A stretch of DNA of 64,000 bases from Septoria linicola (Eukaryota; Ascomycota; Dothideomycetes; Mycosphaerellales; Mycosphaerellaceae): positions 1,922,001 to 1,986,000 of the forward strand of contig CP099425.1 in assembly GCA_024114885.1 (NCBI GenBank), in the 5' to 3' direction. This document shows, piece by piece, positions 31,339 to 43,882 of this stretch (position 1 is its first letter; every line of letters begins with the position of its first letter). The position numbers were made by a program, and so were the translations under genes. Below the pieces are notes generated by a model. It did not search any database and had not been told where the DNA came from. It saw only the letters and a list, made by a program, of their open reading frames with translations.

Positions 31339-33840
31339 CTCAGATCCCGAATAAGCTTGTCAAGTGTTGCATGAGAGAAATTTTTGACCCTTAGCCCTGC
31401 TTCTTGCAGCGATTGCTGTATCGCTTGGATGCAGTATGCCGGTCGTGATTCAGTGACTGCATATAGATCTGGCGCGTTCCTGGCTGTTGCCGCAACGTCA
31501 AAACGGATGTCTTGCAGCTGAAAGAGTCATGAATTTTGTGTTTCTCGTGGCCAAAAATCCACGGACGAACGCGCTTTTCCACATCGGCATCCTGTGGCGC
31601 GTCTTGTGCCGAGCTCTGGCGTTTTGCTTTCAGCAGGTGTTGCGATGCTACACATGAGTGTCTGGAAATTCTCGTCATCAGGCACGTGGGGGAGGTTGCA
31701 AGCAATGAGCAGAGATCTCTATGTGCTTTCGCTCCGCAACCGCTCCCACCAGGAGACCTGTCGCTCAAAGCCAGCATTGCGCAATAGAAGGCACTGACTC
31801 CGAGTCTGATAGATGAAGGTGTGTGCCGCCCTGCTGGAAGCAGACATCGCTGTGTGCTCCCATCGAGTCAGCTACACGCGGCTATTATCGATCGATGCAC
31901 ATATATTCTGTCACCAGCAAAGGCCAGCCCTAACGTTCAATAATGCTATATTAGCGAGGCTGTAAGATAGAGGGTGCCATCTTCCAGGTCGCCGGGCCCC
32001 TTAGCCATGTTCGATGGTCAACACATTGGGAACGATGGTGTCTGCACACCGGTCAACGTAGCCTGTAGGAATCTTGCGGTTTGCAGTAGCATCGAAGCCT
32101 TTCCTCACCATCTCCAACTTTATGCCTCGAAGGACCGAAAGTTGATCCATTTCGGGCAAAACCAACAAACGCATACACCGAAGCTATTTTTGCCGATCGC
32201 AAGCCAATCTGTTTCGTCGCCTTGTTTTCAGGACGCGAAGCTAGCTACGGAGCGATGCGATTTGAGAGAAGAAGAGCTCGATCACGCTGCTGTGAGCAGC
32301 CGTCGGAGATCTGCCAGGCCGACGCGTCTCAGAAGGCGAACTACTGTACAGTGAAGAGGAACGAAACGAGCCCACAAATTCCCCAACGCCTTATCACTTC
32401 ATTCGCCGTTGCTGAGCATGGATTGTAATGCCGTCACGCGCCACACATGCACACTTGCTTCCATCTGCAGGTCCACAGATCGCACCTGGCGATAGCACGT
32501 ATGGAGACAGCTCTATGTTGGGGTATCGCCACCAGAGCGTCAATGGGTACACGCTGTGCACCTGTTCCACACTCTACGATTGTGTGCCGTCACGCTGGGA
32601 CTGTGGCAGAATTGCCCGAGAACGCGAAGAACAACTGCTGCAGGCTACGAGCAAGATCTTCGACTGAGACTTTTGCTCTCAACGCTTGTGGCTCTGGCTC
32701 CAATCTCGCGGCTTGAGGCGTAGGCGCCGGCTTGCTGATGGGCTGACGGATTCGGCAGGCTGCTGCAGGGTGAGGTCCAACCGGCAGCGCACTAGCTACC
32801 CGCAGAGTGCCAGGGAAGTGGTTCCGTCTGCAAGTCCACATACGTCGGGTGTGCTCAATCGTTTCAGTGGCCGAGCTCATTCTCGTGCTTCTGGTTGCTG
32901 CGGTCTGTTCTACACAGAATGTGAGACAGAGTGCAGTGAAGAGAGCTGCACGACGGGCGTGCACAGCGACGACAGAACAGCGCTGAGCCAGATACGAACA
33001 GTCCAAATGTGACAAATTTCGGCATCGATCTGCCTATTAAGGAGGCCTGGCACGAGCATCTCATGCATCCTAGCACGTTGCTGCAAGCTTCTCGACGATC
33101 TGCTGCAACTGGCTGCATGCCCCCAGTAGACATCGCTTCCATGCACAATTCCGCAACTTGGGATGACGCGGTGCGGCATGGGCTTGACATGCTGCCTCGA
33201 TTCGTCTGCGCGCTGTAATACAGATCGCGCTTGCTTCGATCGGGAGGACGCCAACTTAACAAGGCACATTTGTGCATGTAGCACGCTGATGCATGTTGTT
33301 GCATCCTGCGCATCAAACCGCGAACTGATAGGCTTTCCAGTGCTTCCACTTGAGTTACCGAGAGCAAGGATAGAGCGGAACGGCCGCCAAACAAGTGGCC
33401 ATTGCATAGCAGGGTTAGCCGGAAAGTCAATGCTCCTAGACAAAGTGTGCTACTCTCCACGCATGCTAACCTTTCACTCTAGCCAGGTCTTTCCTGGAGT
33501 TGAGGACGATTGCTTCTCCCTTGAACCCATCATCAGTCTCTACCGCTCGCAGCATCGTCGACCACATCTCGTCGAAACACACTACTGGAGTCCTGCGATT
33601 ACAATGATCCGTTCGTCGCAGCTGTGAGAAGGCGGTCATGGTATACATTTCTCAGGTACGCAATCTCGTCAGGCTCACTTGAGACATTACATAGCAAAAC
33701 CACAAGACTCAGCGGCTGACTTTGAACAGTCACTATTGTTTCCCCTCATCTTGTAAATGTATGCATTGCGAACCAGCATAGTGGTTACCGCGCGCGCTTG
33801 AGCGGCCTTACCGGCGTCTTATCTGTATTATCATCATACC
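31339..33840. other. 2.5-kb divergent intergenic region
   Basis: Between CNS1 and the ApsA gene. Several unrelated frames up to ~198 codons exist on both strands, but none has coding-like composition, splice continuity or a recognisable motif. No RNA gene was recognised. Confidence 0.5.
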
Positions 33841-36800
33841 ATGGCCGATTATTTCAGCGAGTACTCTTCATTTATTGGCACCAAAGGGCTGCCGTCGCCG
33901 GCCGACACTCCATACGAGACCCCAGGATTTATCAGATCGAAACGATCTTCTCGCGTAACCACAAACTCTTCAAGAGAGCAATCGTCTTCACCTCCACCAC
34001 TTCCTCCGGATGCGATAGAGGCCCAGGAAAAGGCTCGCGATGGACGATACTCTGGTATGGACCCACGTCGTTTCACGCCAACGCTACATGCCTCGCTAGT
34101 CTCAGAGATTCTGAACCTGCGGAGAGAGCTCGATTCGAAGAACAACTTGGTAGAGAACCTTGAAGTCAATCTGTCCTTGGCGAAGAATGAAAATGATGTG
34201 CTCAATGGTCAACTGGCAGAGACTGCCCGCGAGGTACGCAAAGCCAAGCTGCAGGTGCAGCAAATTGAGCAAGGCACGTATGACGCCGTGGAAGACCTGG
34301 TTCGGGAGCGCGATAATGCACGAGCGACACTCGAAGACTTACGATCCAAGCTGGAGTTCGCTCAGAAGAAGACACGGCAACAAGACGAAGACGCACAACG
34401 AACGCAGAACATCTGGGAGACCGATAAAGAAGCATGGGACAGCGAGCGCAGGCAATTAGAGCGTAGAATACACGTCACGGAGACACGCTTGCGTGCCGTT
34501 GTGGACGAGATGGCTGTGCAGCAAAGCCAGGTCCAGGCCGAGGAGTTGGCCGAAGAAAGCGTGTTCAAGGACAGTGGTTTTGGCAATGACAGCGACACCG
34601 CCAGCATCTACTCCATGACTCCTTCAGCAAGTCCAACCAAGACGAAGCACCGACGTAACATGAGCAGCGTCAGTTTCAGACAGCGCCAGATTCGCTCTTC
34701 TGGATCTTCGAGGGCGACAGCTGCAACGCCGGATCTATATTTTCGACCGGGCAACACGTTGGCTGATGAGCTCGACATCGATGAAATGGACGAGTACGAC
34801 AATGACGGTTCTGTGAATGGCGACGAAACATTCGAAGGCACAGTGCTGGTTAAGCACAAAGTGGCATCTCGACCAGGCTCTGTGACGGGAGAGCTCGATG
34901 CCAAAGCCAAGCGCGTTCTGGGACTTACTACTGACTCGTTAGAGTCTCCAACTTCGAAGGAGCTCCCCAAGCTGCCTGTCGAGTCGCGGGACGTGCAGCA
35001 AGCAGCCAAGAAGTACCAGGACCGAGCGACCACGCCACCACCCGCTGAATTTGTTATGCCAGAGCCCGCCCCGCGTGCGTCTTATGTGGATGCAGGTTAC
35101 CAGCCGTCTCCTCCCGTCTCTCCGCCACGCGTCGAGGTAACACAGCCTATAGAAGACAATGCAAGCATTGAAAACAACGCCTCGGAAGACGAAATGCGAC
35201 AGCAGCCTCCGCCAGCAATTGACGTTCACGCCACACTGCAACAGCCGCAGCGAAGTTTGCAATCTAAGCCGATCAGCCCTCCGGAGACTCCTGTGGTAGA
35301 CGAAGGCGCCGCCTGGGTCCAGCACAAAGCGCAGCTCACTGTTGTACTAGAGTATAGCACAGCATCGACGCAGACTGACCTCGTGGAACAAGAACGCTCG
35401 AAGAGTGGTCACACACCGAAGCGTGATTCTCTTTCTCCGCCTTTGTTTGTGCCGTCCATCGCAATACATCCTCCAAGCTCGCGACCTTCGTCGCCACGGC
35501 CATATGTTCTGCCCCCAGGCACAAAGAATGCATTTTCTCAGGCCAGTCTGGTATGGCCTAGCCAGGATGCCAGCATTCAAACAGAAGAGATCAGGATTGA
35601 CAAGCGCGCTGTGAAGTTGCCAGCTCACCTGCTGCCATCAGCGCTACTCCCGAGTCCAACATTTCGGGAGTCATCCAGGCCATTGTCACAGTCGGAACGC
35701 ATCAGTGCTTCTAGTGTCCTGACGAAGCGAGCTTCCATTAACAGACCGCCAGCCATCTCGATACCTGCTTCACCACCCTTGCAGTCGCCTATCGATTCGA
35801 GTCCGGAAATGGCCAGAAACAATGGAGCGCGAGACTTCCGACACTATCCACTCAAGGCTCTGCCTTTGCCGCGACCTGTACTTTCTCCGCCATTACCAAC
35901 GAACGAAACCTTCACGAGCAATGGTCCATTAAATCGATCGTCGCAGTACGGCGTGACTCAACCACGACTTGACTACATCGGCAGCCAAGAGCCCGAGTCG
36001 TCAGAGCAGAGCGATTACGACGATCCAGTGGAGGACAACGAGCCTGGTGATCTGATCGCGTCCATGCCAGTATCAAGCCGTCCCCCAGTCGGACGATTTG
36101 GGCTATCAGACCCGCCGAAAGCTGTACCGGAAGACAAGGAAATCTCACCCGAGCGTCGCCCTGATACGGCTGACTCTTACGGAGCAGCACCTGCTCCGTC
36201 CATATCTAGCAGTCGTGCCAATTCACAGCGGAGACATACTCAGCAGCCCGCGAGCAGGCTTGGCAAGTCGCCACGCAGTCCCAGCTTTGCCAGTCTAGCT
36301 TCGAGCAGCCAGAGTGCCTATCAAAGTGAACCGCTTCCCCCATTTCCCATACCATTGCGGTCCAGCTCGCGGCCAAAACCACATAGTGAGGGCTCGCAGA
36401 GTCCAACGCCACTCGAAGGCTTTGGACCACGCATGGGTCGTACCGGAAGATCGGCACATTCGCGACAGGTCAGCCTTCGCAAAGTGCAATCAGCTGCCAT
36501 CATCAGGAATCGCAATGGCAGAAGCTCTCCTGTCAAAGCGCATCGCCGGCGGAGACGCTCACCAGAGCTTACGCCTGTCCAATCTATGGCTTTTGAAAGT
36601 CCCGCGCCTACGAAATTCCCGATACCCGACCTACCCTCGCCTGTCCGTGATAGCTTGAACTTCAACTACGTGAAAGGGTCTGTGGACCTGCGAAGCTCAC
36701 CTGAACAGTCCAATCGTGTGTCCGAGGAGACGAATTTGGTCGATGCCATCGCCGGCACTATGGTTGGGGAGTGGATGTGGAAGTATATCCGCAAGCGAAA

Positions 36801-37914
36801 GTCCTTCGGCATTGGCGACGATACGTCTGAGCTGCCCGTTGCCGCCGAGAATGGTATTGTCAATGTGACAGCACATGGCACTCGGCACAAACGATGGGTG
36901 TGGCTTTCACCCTACGAGCGCACTATCATGTGGGACACCAAGCAGCCTACCTCAGGTCCTGCCTTGTTGGGTAAGAAGGGTCGGAAGTGTACGTGCAACC
37001 ATACAGTGTTCGTTCATTGACTATGTCTGCTAACTCTTGCTGCAGTGGCCATCCAATCCGTGCTGGACGTTCAGGATCGCACGCCATTGCCCAAGAACCC
37101 CGAGCTTAGTTCTGCTTGGGGCCGCTCCATACTGATTTTGACTCCGGAACGCGCGTTAAAGTTCACTGCCACCACAGAAGAACGCCACGGACTTTGGATG
37201 ACAGCCTTGACATTCTTGGCTCGTGAATCGCAACTGCCGAACCAGATACCACCGTTGCCCTCTTCCAAGCCACCTCCCATTCCACCTATGCCGGCAACTG
37301 AAGTAGACGGCGTGACGATCAAACGCCATCGCTCGCCATCTTTTGGCAGATCCAACGTGAGGGACTCCATCCGCTTGACTAAGGGCAAACGGCCGGACCT
37401 GCACAAGGTTCAGTCGCATCCCGATCAGCCTTACGCAGGCGATTTGATTGACGCTGTCGCGGGTGCCGAGCCTGAAAGCGCCGATTTCCCAGCAGTGCCA
37501 CGCCTTTATATCAGCACTACTCGCCACCAGAGGAATCGCAGCAACACCAATCCTGGTTTCCGCAGCTTCTCTTCTAGCGCAGTCCCGTCTTCAGCATCAT
37601 CTGCGATGCAGTACAAGTCGACTAATGCTTCATCTTTCCGACCTAGTATATCCACCAAGAGTGGAAGTCGGCGCGAATCAATTGCCAGTCCGGTACGTCA
37701 GAACTTCTTTGAGGCTGTTGGAACCGTACGCATGGAAGCATTCGTCGACCCCAACGTCAGAGATGGCGTTCTCTACGTTCCTGCGCCTCCGCCTGTCATT
37801 GGCGGAGCACGCCGACCACGACGAGGCAGCAACTTGTCTCAATCTACAGTCGACAAACGGAGAGCTGGCTATGTCTTCGATGAGGACGGAATGGATCCCT
37901 TTAGAGGTTTCTAG
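33841..37914 (+). CDS. apsA: ApsA/Num1-like cortical nuclear-migration protein (PH domain)
   Basis: Exons 33841-36988 and 37046-37914 with a 57-nt intron (GTACGT, branch GCTAAC, TGCAG) give 1,338 residues. A coiled coil at residues ~75-230 (LVSEILNLRRELDSKNNLVE; QRTQNIWETDKEAWDSERRQ) is followed by a long Ser/Pro-rich linker. A Num1/Mcp5-type PH domain begins near residue 965 (VGEWMWKYIRKRKSFGIGD; RHKRWVWLSPYERTIMWDTK; RSILILTPERALKFTATTEE; RHGLWMTALTFLARE) and is split by the intron. The family anchors dynein at the cell cortex through PH-lipid binding and is needed for nuclear positioning (Num1 in yeast, ApsA in Aspergillus, Mcp5 in fission yeast). The central repeats of Num1 are not obvious here. 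Confidence 0.9.
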
Positions 37915-39499
37915 ACCTTAATGTAATGATACCCATTTGTAGACGCTGCGGGCAGTTTCGCCTGCACTTACGCTCCATGAGCAGTGCCATCTTTACTGTA
38001 TATAAGCAGCACCTTTACGAAGACAATGAACAGATCTTTTGCGGCAGCCTTTCGGCAAAGTTCCTCGACTCATGATATCGGTGGTGGTACGCACACAGTC
38101 GACGGACTTTACGCACCAGTGAACGACAGAGCTCCAGGAAAGCAAATCACTCGCGGGACTCGCGAGACTCGAAACAACAGTCAAGCTCAGCCACGACGCG
38201 AACGAGTGGGCGTTCAGCATTCTTAGTGAAACTAGTGCCAGGATAGCGGTGACGGTCGATTACTTTGGCTTTGGAGTACCTGTCCTTGCAGTGATGTCTG
38301 AAGCTGCTGTGCTCACTTCTTGTTGAATACAATCACTGGGCTGAAATCAGCTCCTTGATCGTCCGTGGTGCAGCACTACTGCATTGCAGAGACAAAAACA
38401 TGATCTGAATGGTGACCGATAGCCAGCTCTGCCATCTGAGTCCGCACGCGGACTGCCCCAGCTACTAAATGTCCTGCAGTCATCACACGTGTCTACCCGG
38501 TGTCACCTGCATAATTACCGACTTTCCCAGCAAGAATCCACCGATGACATCATTCTGTTGATGACTTGGCCTAGTCGAAGGCGTTTCAGCACGTGCGAGC
38601 GGCGCATTCATCAGTCTCAACTCCGGAACTTCTTCTGTGAGGATTTCGGGCAAAATCCGAATGCGATCGGACAAATGCACATCCCAGCCTCGGCGGCGAT
38701 AAGGGTTGTGCACTTCATCTTTTGTTTGCACCACCATTCATCATTCTCCTACCTGCATTAAAGATGCGATCCGCAGGCCGCGCGCGGATGGCCCTGTCAA
38801 GACCACGTTCAATCTCTGCTAAGCATCAGAAGCCCCTGCTTATCATATTGCGATTCTCCAAACTTTCTCCGGAGCCGTTGCCCCAGAAGAAAGACGTACT
38901 GCCACTAGTGTCGAAGGTGACACCGTGCACGAGCAAGGTTCATATGTCTTGCAATGTCAGTCGATTCTTCGAATGAACGCCTTACTCCAACAATCTACAA
39001 GATACGGTGGTTGACAATGACGATTATTGAGCACAATCCGAGATGGATCCGGGGATTGGCGACGCTGTACCTGAATGGCATGTCTCAGCATTGTACGATC
39101 TACCACTCCATGAAGCCCATCACCATTTACCTCAGGCATTAGACAACGGTTCGTTCGACTCACCACTTATCGTGCCCATGTGCTATGGACAACGGCGGTG
39201 TACACCATCGTCTTGGTGCCTGCATGAGTCTATGCAGGTTCAGTTTGGAATGTGCGCTCCATCCACGTTGAGCGACAGGGCTATTGACGCACTCTGCCAT
39301 CTATATTGCGATCTTGGCCTGGCACAGTATGAGTTCCCTTTCCTCCTCAAGACGCCTCTTTCTTGTTCCTCGCCTCCTTCCAGCGTCCAGAATGCTCACC
39401 TAATAGACCATCGGAACATCGTCCTGGTCGACGGCGCTCTTTTTCAAGTAGTCTCTCGCTTTGCAAGTACGAGTGGCATCAATAACGACATACGCCATC
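37915..39499. other. Intergenic region with no clear gene
   Basis: 1.6 kb. A TATATAAG at 37999-38006 sits only 20 bases before a 66-codon frame (38026-38226), too close to be a convincing promoter. A minus frame at 38483-38737 has some coding-like character, perhaps a remnant, but no homology was recognised. Confidence 0.4.
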
Positions 39500-40570
39500 A
39501 TGGTTCACATCAACACGCTCAGCGTTGCTACGATAGCGCTCCACACAGCGTCAGCTGTCGCTCTACCCCAGCCAATCCTTGGTCCAGTTCTCGATCCAGT
39601 CCTGGATCTTCTTGGCTTGGGCGATAAGGGCGATGAACACAAGTACTCCACGTTGACTCTCACATCGTCCATCCAGGGTGTGTTCCCAACCCAGCATCAA
39701 GCGCCTCCAACCGGCACTGATGCCGCGGCTCAGCCAACTGATGCTGCGTTCCCGTCCGGTCTACCAAGCGGCTTCCTGAGCAAGCGCAAAGTCGACGGCG
39801 TATGGGATCCAACAGGCTTTGTTGGCCCCACGGCTACCGGCAGCCTTCCTGTTCCTACTGGGGGCTTCTTCCCAGGCTTCAAGCAAGGCGATATCGGCAC
39901 TCAGAAGCATGACGAAGAGCACCACAAAGGTGACAAGAAGAAGCACAGCGGCAGTAAGAAGAAGCACGGCGACAAGAAGAAGCACAAGAAGCCTCAAGGC
40001 CTTGCTCAACCAGCAGGGACCGGAAGTCTCCCAGCTCCAACTGGCTCGCTTCCTGGCGGTGCCTCCGACGGCGGTCTTGAAGGCGTCCAGAAACGCCAAT
40101 TCGGCGGTGTCCGTCATGGCGACTTCCAGCCTCACTGGGCTGGATCACCCGCACAGAACGATTCCCCTGCTCCCACGGGCACGGGCGCTGCTCTTCCAAC
40201 AGGCACTGGCGGACTGGCTCATGGCAAGCCGGCTCTAGTTGCTCAAGGCGATGATGATGACAAGAAGCCCAGCGACAGCAAAGACAAGAAAGAGAAGAAG
40301 AAGCCCAAGTCTAGCAAGAAGAAGGGCGGCAAGAAGCACAAGAAGCCTCAAGGAGTTGCTGCTCTTACTGGGACAGGTGGCGTTCCCGTTCCAACTGGCG
40401 GCTTCTCATCAGGCGGCTCCCTCGACAGCGCTGCCCACAGCGTTCAGAATAGACAGTTCGGCGTTGCTCGCCAACACGGTTTCCAACCTCACTGGGCTGG
40501 CTCTCACGAAGGCGACTTCCCAGTCCCAACTGGCACCTCGCCGCCATTCCCAACGGGTACTGGACACTAA
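39500..40570 (+). CDS. Secreted repeat protein with Kex2-type sites
   Basis: A single exon of 356 residues from the ATG at 39500 (MVHINTLSVATIALHTASAV, a signal peptide ending near ALPQP). An in-frame start 13 codons earlier would bury the signal peptide and is rejected. The mature chain has dibasic Lys-Arg sites at residues 95-96 (LSKR/KVDG) and 198-199 (VQKR/QFGG), and a degenerate third (VQNR/QFGV) at 317-318. Two copies of a unit RQFG..R..FQPHWAGS lie 119 residues apart. Each is preceded by a Lys-rich spacer (KKHKKPQG) and a P-x-PTG block. Composition is Gly/Pro/Lys-rich with no Cys. It resembles Kex2-processed repeat precursors (secreted peptides or hydrophobic-surface repellents), but no known pheromone or RiPP core is recognised. 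Confidence 0.8.
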   Translation: MVHINTLSVATIALHTASAVALPQPILGPVLDPVLDLLGLGDKGDEHKYSTLTLTSSIQGVFPTQHQAPPTGTDAAAQPTDAAFPSGLPSGFLSKRKVDGVWDPTGFVGPTATGSLPVPTGGFFPGFKQGDIGTQKHDEEHHKGDKKKHSGSKKKHGDKKKHKKPQGLAQPAGTGSLPAPTGSLPGGASDGGLEGVQKRQFGGVRHGDFQPHWAGSPAQNDSPAPTGTGAALPTGTGGLAHGKPALVAQGDDDDKKPSDSKDKKEKKKPKSSKKKGGKKHKKPQGVAALTGTGGVPVPTGGFSSGGSLDSAAHSVQNRQFGVARQHGFQPHWAGSHEGDFPVPTGTSPPFPTGTGH

Positions 40571-41099
40571 GCACTAAGCAAGACTATTGACAGACGACAT
40601 CATGCCTCTTCCCGCATACAGCGAAGGGGTTCGCTTTCTTCGATGGAGTGCGCTCCAAGCGGTACAGATGGGCACAGGCAGGCAGACCCTTTGATCGACC
40701 TTTTTCTGACGAGCGACATGAGCGGTGAAGTTCATAGAGCGTTTGATATACAAAATGACACATGTAATACCTGGCGTACAATTTGGTCGTGTCATGTATC
40801 GCTTTCGTGCTTGCATTGTTCCTGCTTCACTTGACGTGCATGACCGTTACCGTCGCTGATGCCGCGTGCTACCAGCCGTTCCTGCTTGAAGCCACTTTGC
40901 ACCTGCTGTTCGGCTTGCGCGTTGCACCTGCGTATAATCGTTCAAGACATTGCAGCTGTTCGCCTTCTCTTCTTCTGTCCTCTGCCATCATCTTCTTCTT
41001 CTCTAACATACACATCATCAACATTCACACTCTTGACCACCCAGCACATCTTATTGTTTAATTTCACACCACGTACCGACCACATAGTCAGACCCCATC
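40571..41099. other. Intergenic region, pyrimidine-rich promoter end
   Basis: 529 bases. The part at ~40960-41035 is C/T-rich (repeated CTTCTTCTTC), as is common before fungal start codons. Nothing else is seen. Confidence 0.5.
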
Positions 41100-43882
41100 A
41101 TGAAAACCCTCACCTTCCTCGCAAGCGCCACGCTTGCACTGGCTGCTCCGCAGAAAGGACCTACCAATTGGACAAGCTACCCAGGTGCAGCACCTGTCCC
41201 TACCAGCCCTGCCAACCCAAATCATCAGCCACAGGTCTGCATCATCCTCAGCAATGGCTACTCCAACGATACTCGTGATGGCATCTTCGCACAAAATCTG
41301 TGCTTCCAAGATCGTCCTCAATACCCAAGCAACTTCTGCAGCAGTGAGTCGTGGCATGCAGTATTACATTTGACATAATGCTGATCATCACAGTCTCACG
41401 TTTGCCAGACAACCTGCGGGGCAATGTCAGCATGATATCAATCCCACCAGGCGAGTTCTGTACCTTATACGGCGAAGAGAACTGCCAGGGTGCTTCCTGG
41501 CAATTCGGGTACGGAGGTTTCGACTTTACAGACACCTGGTTCGACAAAAGGGGACGCAGCATCTCGTGCTGGAATGCCGACCGTAGACTGTCCACATCCA
41601 ATCTCGCAGAAGCTTCAGCCGATTAGCACTCGTCTGCAGACATTGCGAGAGACATCGACATTCCAAGCATGACAACCACATTTGCACCCAGTCTCACCAC
41701 ACCAAAGACAATGATAGCCAGGGGTGTGGTCGAAGCCGAAAAAAAGAAGAAGTCCACCTCCACGTCCGAGTTGGCGGCTTCCGAGTTCAGCATGGTCACA
41801 TCGGGAGTGTGCAGGTACAATACACCGGCTGTTGATGCTGCAGGTCTCACTTCACAGCAGCTTGCTGCAGTCATGCCTTGTTCAGAGACCATGTCGTTCG
41901 GCCAGCTGGTCAAGGGCGAATTCCAGAAGGCCACAGCAGTCTTCGCAAGCCCTTGGAAGAATGTCGACCACCTACACTCCACGACCCATCTTGGAGCCAG
42001 GGACATCAGCATCGATCATGACAGCAAGGCCTGTACACTCTACAAAGGTGCACCTTCTGGTCCATTGTCGTTCAAGTGTGGGGAATCCTTCACCACTCTT
42101 CTGCCAAGACAGGTCGTCTCATTCCCTGCCACCGCCAGCGCAGAGGCTCTTGCAGCTCCCACGCCGTCTATGGCTGTCAAAGGGGTCGCTCAGCCTGAAA
42201 AAGTGAAGAAGTGCAAATGGACCCAGACATTGGACTATGCCGTGACAACGATGGTCATGAAGACCAAAGTGTCATGCTCGATGACTTCCGACTGGGTCAG
42301 CTGGCGCGTACCCAAAACCATTCATGTGGGGACTGTTGTGCCAGTCACTTCTCAGCCGATGATGGCAGAGATGACACCAGCACCGCTGCTTGATCGTGAT
42401 GCTGCAGATGCCAACAGAAAGAAGAAGTGCGACTGGGCCCAGACACTGGACTACGACAATACAAAGTTGACCTACAAGCATGACATTCCATGCACAATGT
42501 TCACATCATGGAGCAACATGCCAATGCCCAGCTCTGTTCATGTAGTGCCGCCACAGACCACCACGATCACTTCATGGACCTCAGTGACACAGCCGCCGTC
42601 TGTGGAGGTTGTCTTTCCATCGACAGTGACCTCGACTTTCGACGTGGTCGTGACCACTATCCCCGGTGCTGCAGGCACTCTGGAACCCAAGTCGTCGCCA
42701 ATAACGACGCCGGCACCGGTGCTTGTTCGCGATGAAGCTGGCGGTGGCAGCGAGATGGAGAAGAAGTGCAAATGGACCTATAAGCTGAAGGACCCGAAGC
42801 TCAAGACAAAGATGGAGCTGCCTTGCAGTGCGTCTCCAGCTTTGAGAGCAGCTGGAATGCCAAATCCCGTGAAGCATTGGTCCGACATGACGATCTCGTA
42901 TTATTTCACGCTAAGAACACCAGTATCTGGACCAGCAGCCGTTCCGTCGGCCACCATCCGGTCTGATGCTCCTGCCATCACTCCAGCTCCAGTGTTTGAC
43001 AGAGCTGTAGTCCTTGATACGGAGACGGAAGGATGTTCCTGGACACTTACGCTCGACCAACCTGCTGTGTCCAAAGCGATGGACATCCCATGCTCTGCAG
43101 CATCAAGCCTCTCGAGCAGGAGAGTTCCCAATCCAGCGAATCCTCCCACGGAGCCGGCTTTGTTGACGCTTATACCATCGTCAGTCCGCCCAATCTTGAG
43201 TTCAGCGACTGCTCTGGCCAGCAATCAAGAAGCTTCCAGGTTGGTCCAGCCTACAGCCGTGTCTGAAGTCTCATCTGGCCTCACTACTCAAGATAACGGA
43301 GATATCGCTGAAGATGTGCTCGGCCCAGTCCTTGGTATGCTCGATATGGTTCACCAGGCCTACGATGACTATACGGAAGACCATGTAAAAGTCACCGACT
43401 CTGGTAATCTGGCCCTTGGAGTGACGGAAAACGTAATCGAGATGTTGCATGATGGCTACGATGATTGGCTGGAGCACATCAACGGCAAGGAAGATGATTT
43501 CGCAGAAGCCGAGCGTGTGTCAAATCAGGACACAATGCACAGCACGACACTTCAGCCAAGCATGGTCGTGAGAGACCCCCAAAGTGTGGCAATCACCCCG
43601 ACTGCGCCGCCTCAGACTACTCAGCGCAGTTCTGACAGCAGACGCAAATCGAAGAATGAGAAAATCGATCTCGGCATCGCTGCTGTCGTGCCAGTTTGCT
43701 TTGTGGCATTCATATGCCTCATCAGAAAGTTCTGGCTCACTAGGACGCATGAGGACATGGCAGACGCAGAGGATCTCACTGAGAAGGGAGGGAAGCTGGG
43801 CGATGGGCAGCCAATCTCCAATGTGAATTATGCTCGTGGTGCTGGAGCTGCGACTGGTACCATCGCTGGCTCAGTGGCTTAA
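41100..43882 (+). CDS. Secreted/membrane-anchored Cys-repeat surface protein
   Basis: Exons 41100-41343, 41394-41582 and 41640-43882 (introns 50 and 57 nt; GTGAGT...CACAG and GTAGAC...CTGCAG) give 891 residues. A signal peptide (MKTLTFLASATLALAAPQ) is followed by a small six-Cys domain (VCIILSNGYSN, FCTLYGEENCQGASWQFGYG, GRSISCWNAD). Four repeats with two Cys each follow: CKWTQTLDY..SC, CDWAQTLDY..PC, CKWTYKLKD..PC and CSWTLTLDQ..PC, with Cys spacings of 21, 21, 19 and 19 residues. Near the C-terminus lies a membrane helix (LGIAAVVPVCFVAFICLIRK) and a ~50-residue tail. The 57-nt second intron is a multiple of three and contains TAG at 41624, so retention would end the protein at 158 residues. 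Function unknown; a cell-surface or apoplastic role is inferred. Confidence 0.75.

Noticed and set aside
32864..33460. 198-codon minus frame in the CNS1/ApsA intergenic region
   Set aside because: Overlaps other equally long frames and shows no domain or codon preference.
38026..38226. 66-codon frame just after a TATATAAG
   Set aside because: The TATA-like site is only about 20 bases from the ATG, and nothing in the peptide is recognisable.
38483..38737. 84-codon minus frame with some coding flavour
   Set aside because: No start context, neighbour exon or homology could be supported; may be an old remnant.
40365..40574. Alpha-type mating pheromone precursor at the Kex2-repeat gene
   Set aside because: The repeat units lack the W..W/C..GQP.. 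pattern of ascomycete alpha-factors and are far longer.
41100..41626. Separate 158-residue secreted gene ending at TAG 41624, followed by an independent 737-residue gene
   Set aside because: Both frames are the same, and a 57-nt GTAGAC...CTGCAG intron with matching phase removes the stop, so one gene is simpler; the short form is kept as an isoform hypothesis.
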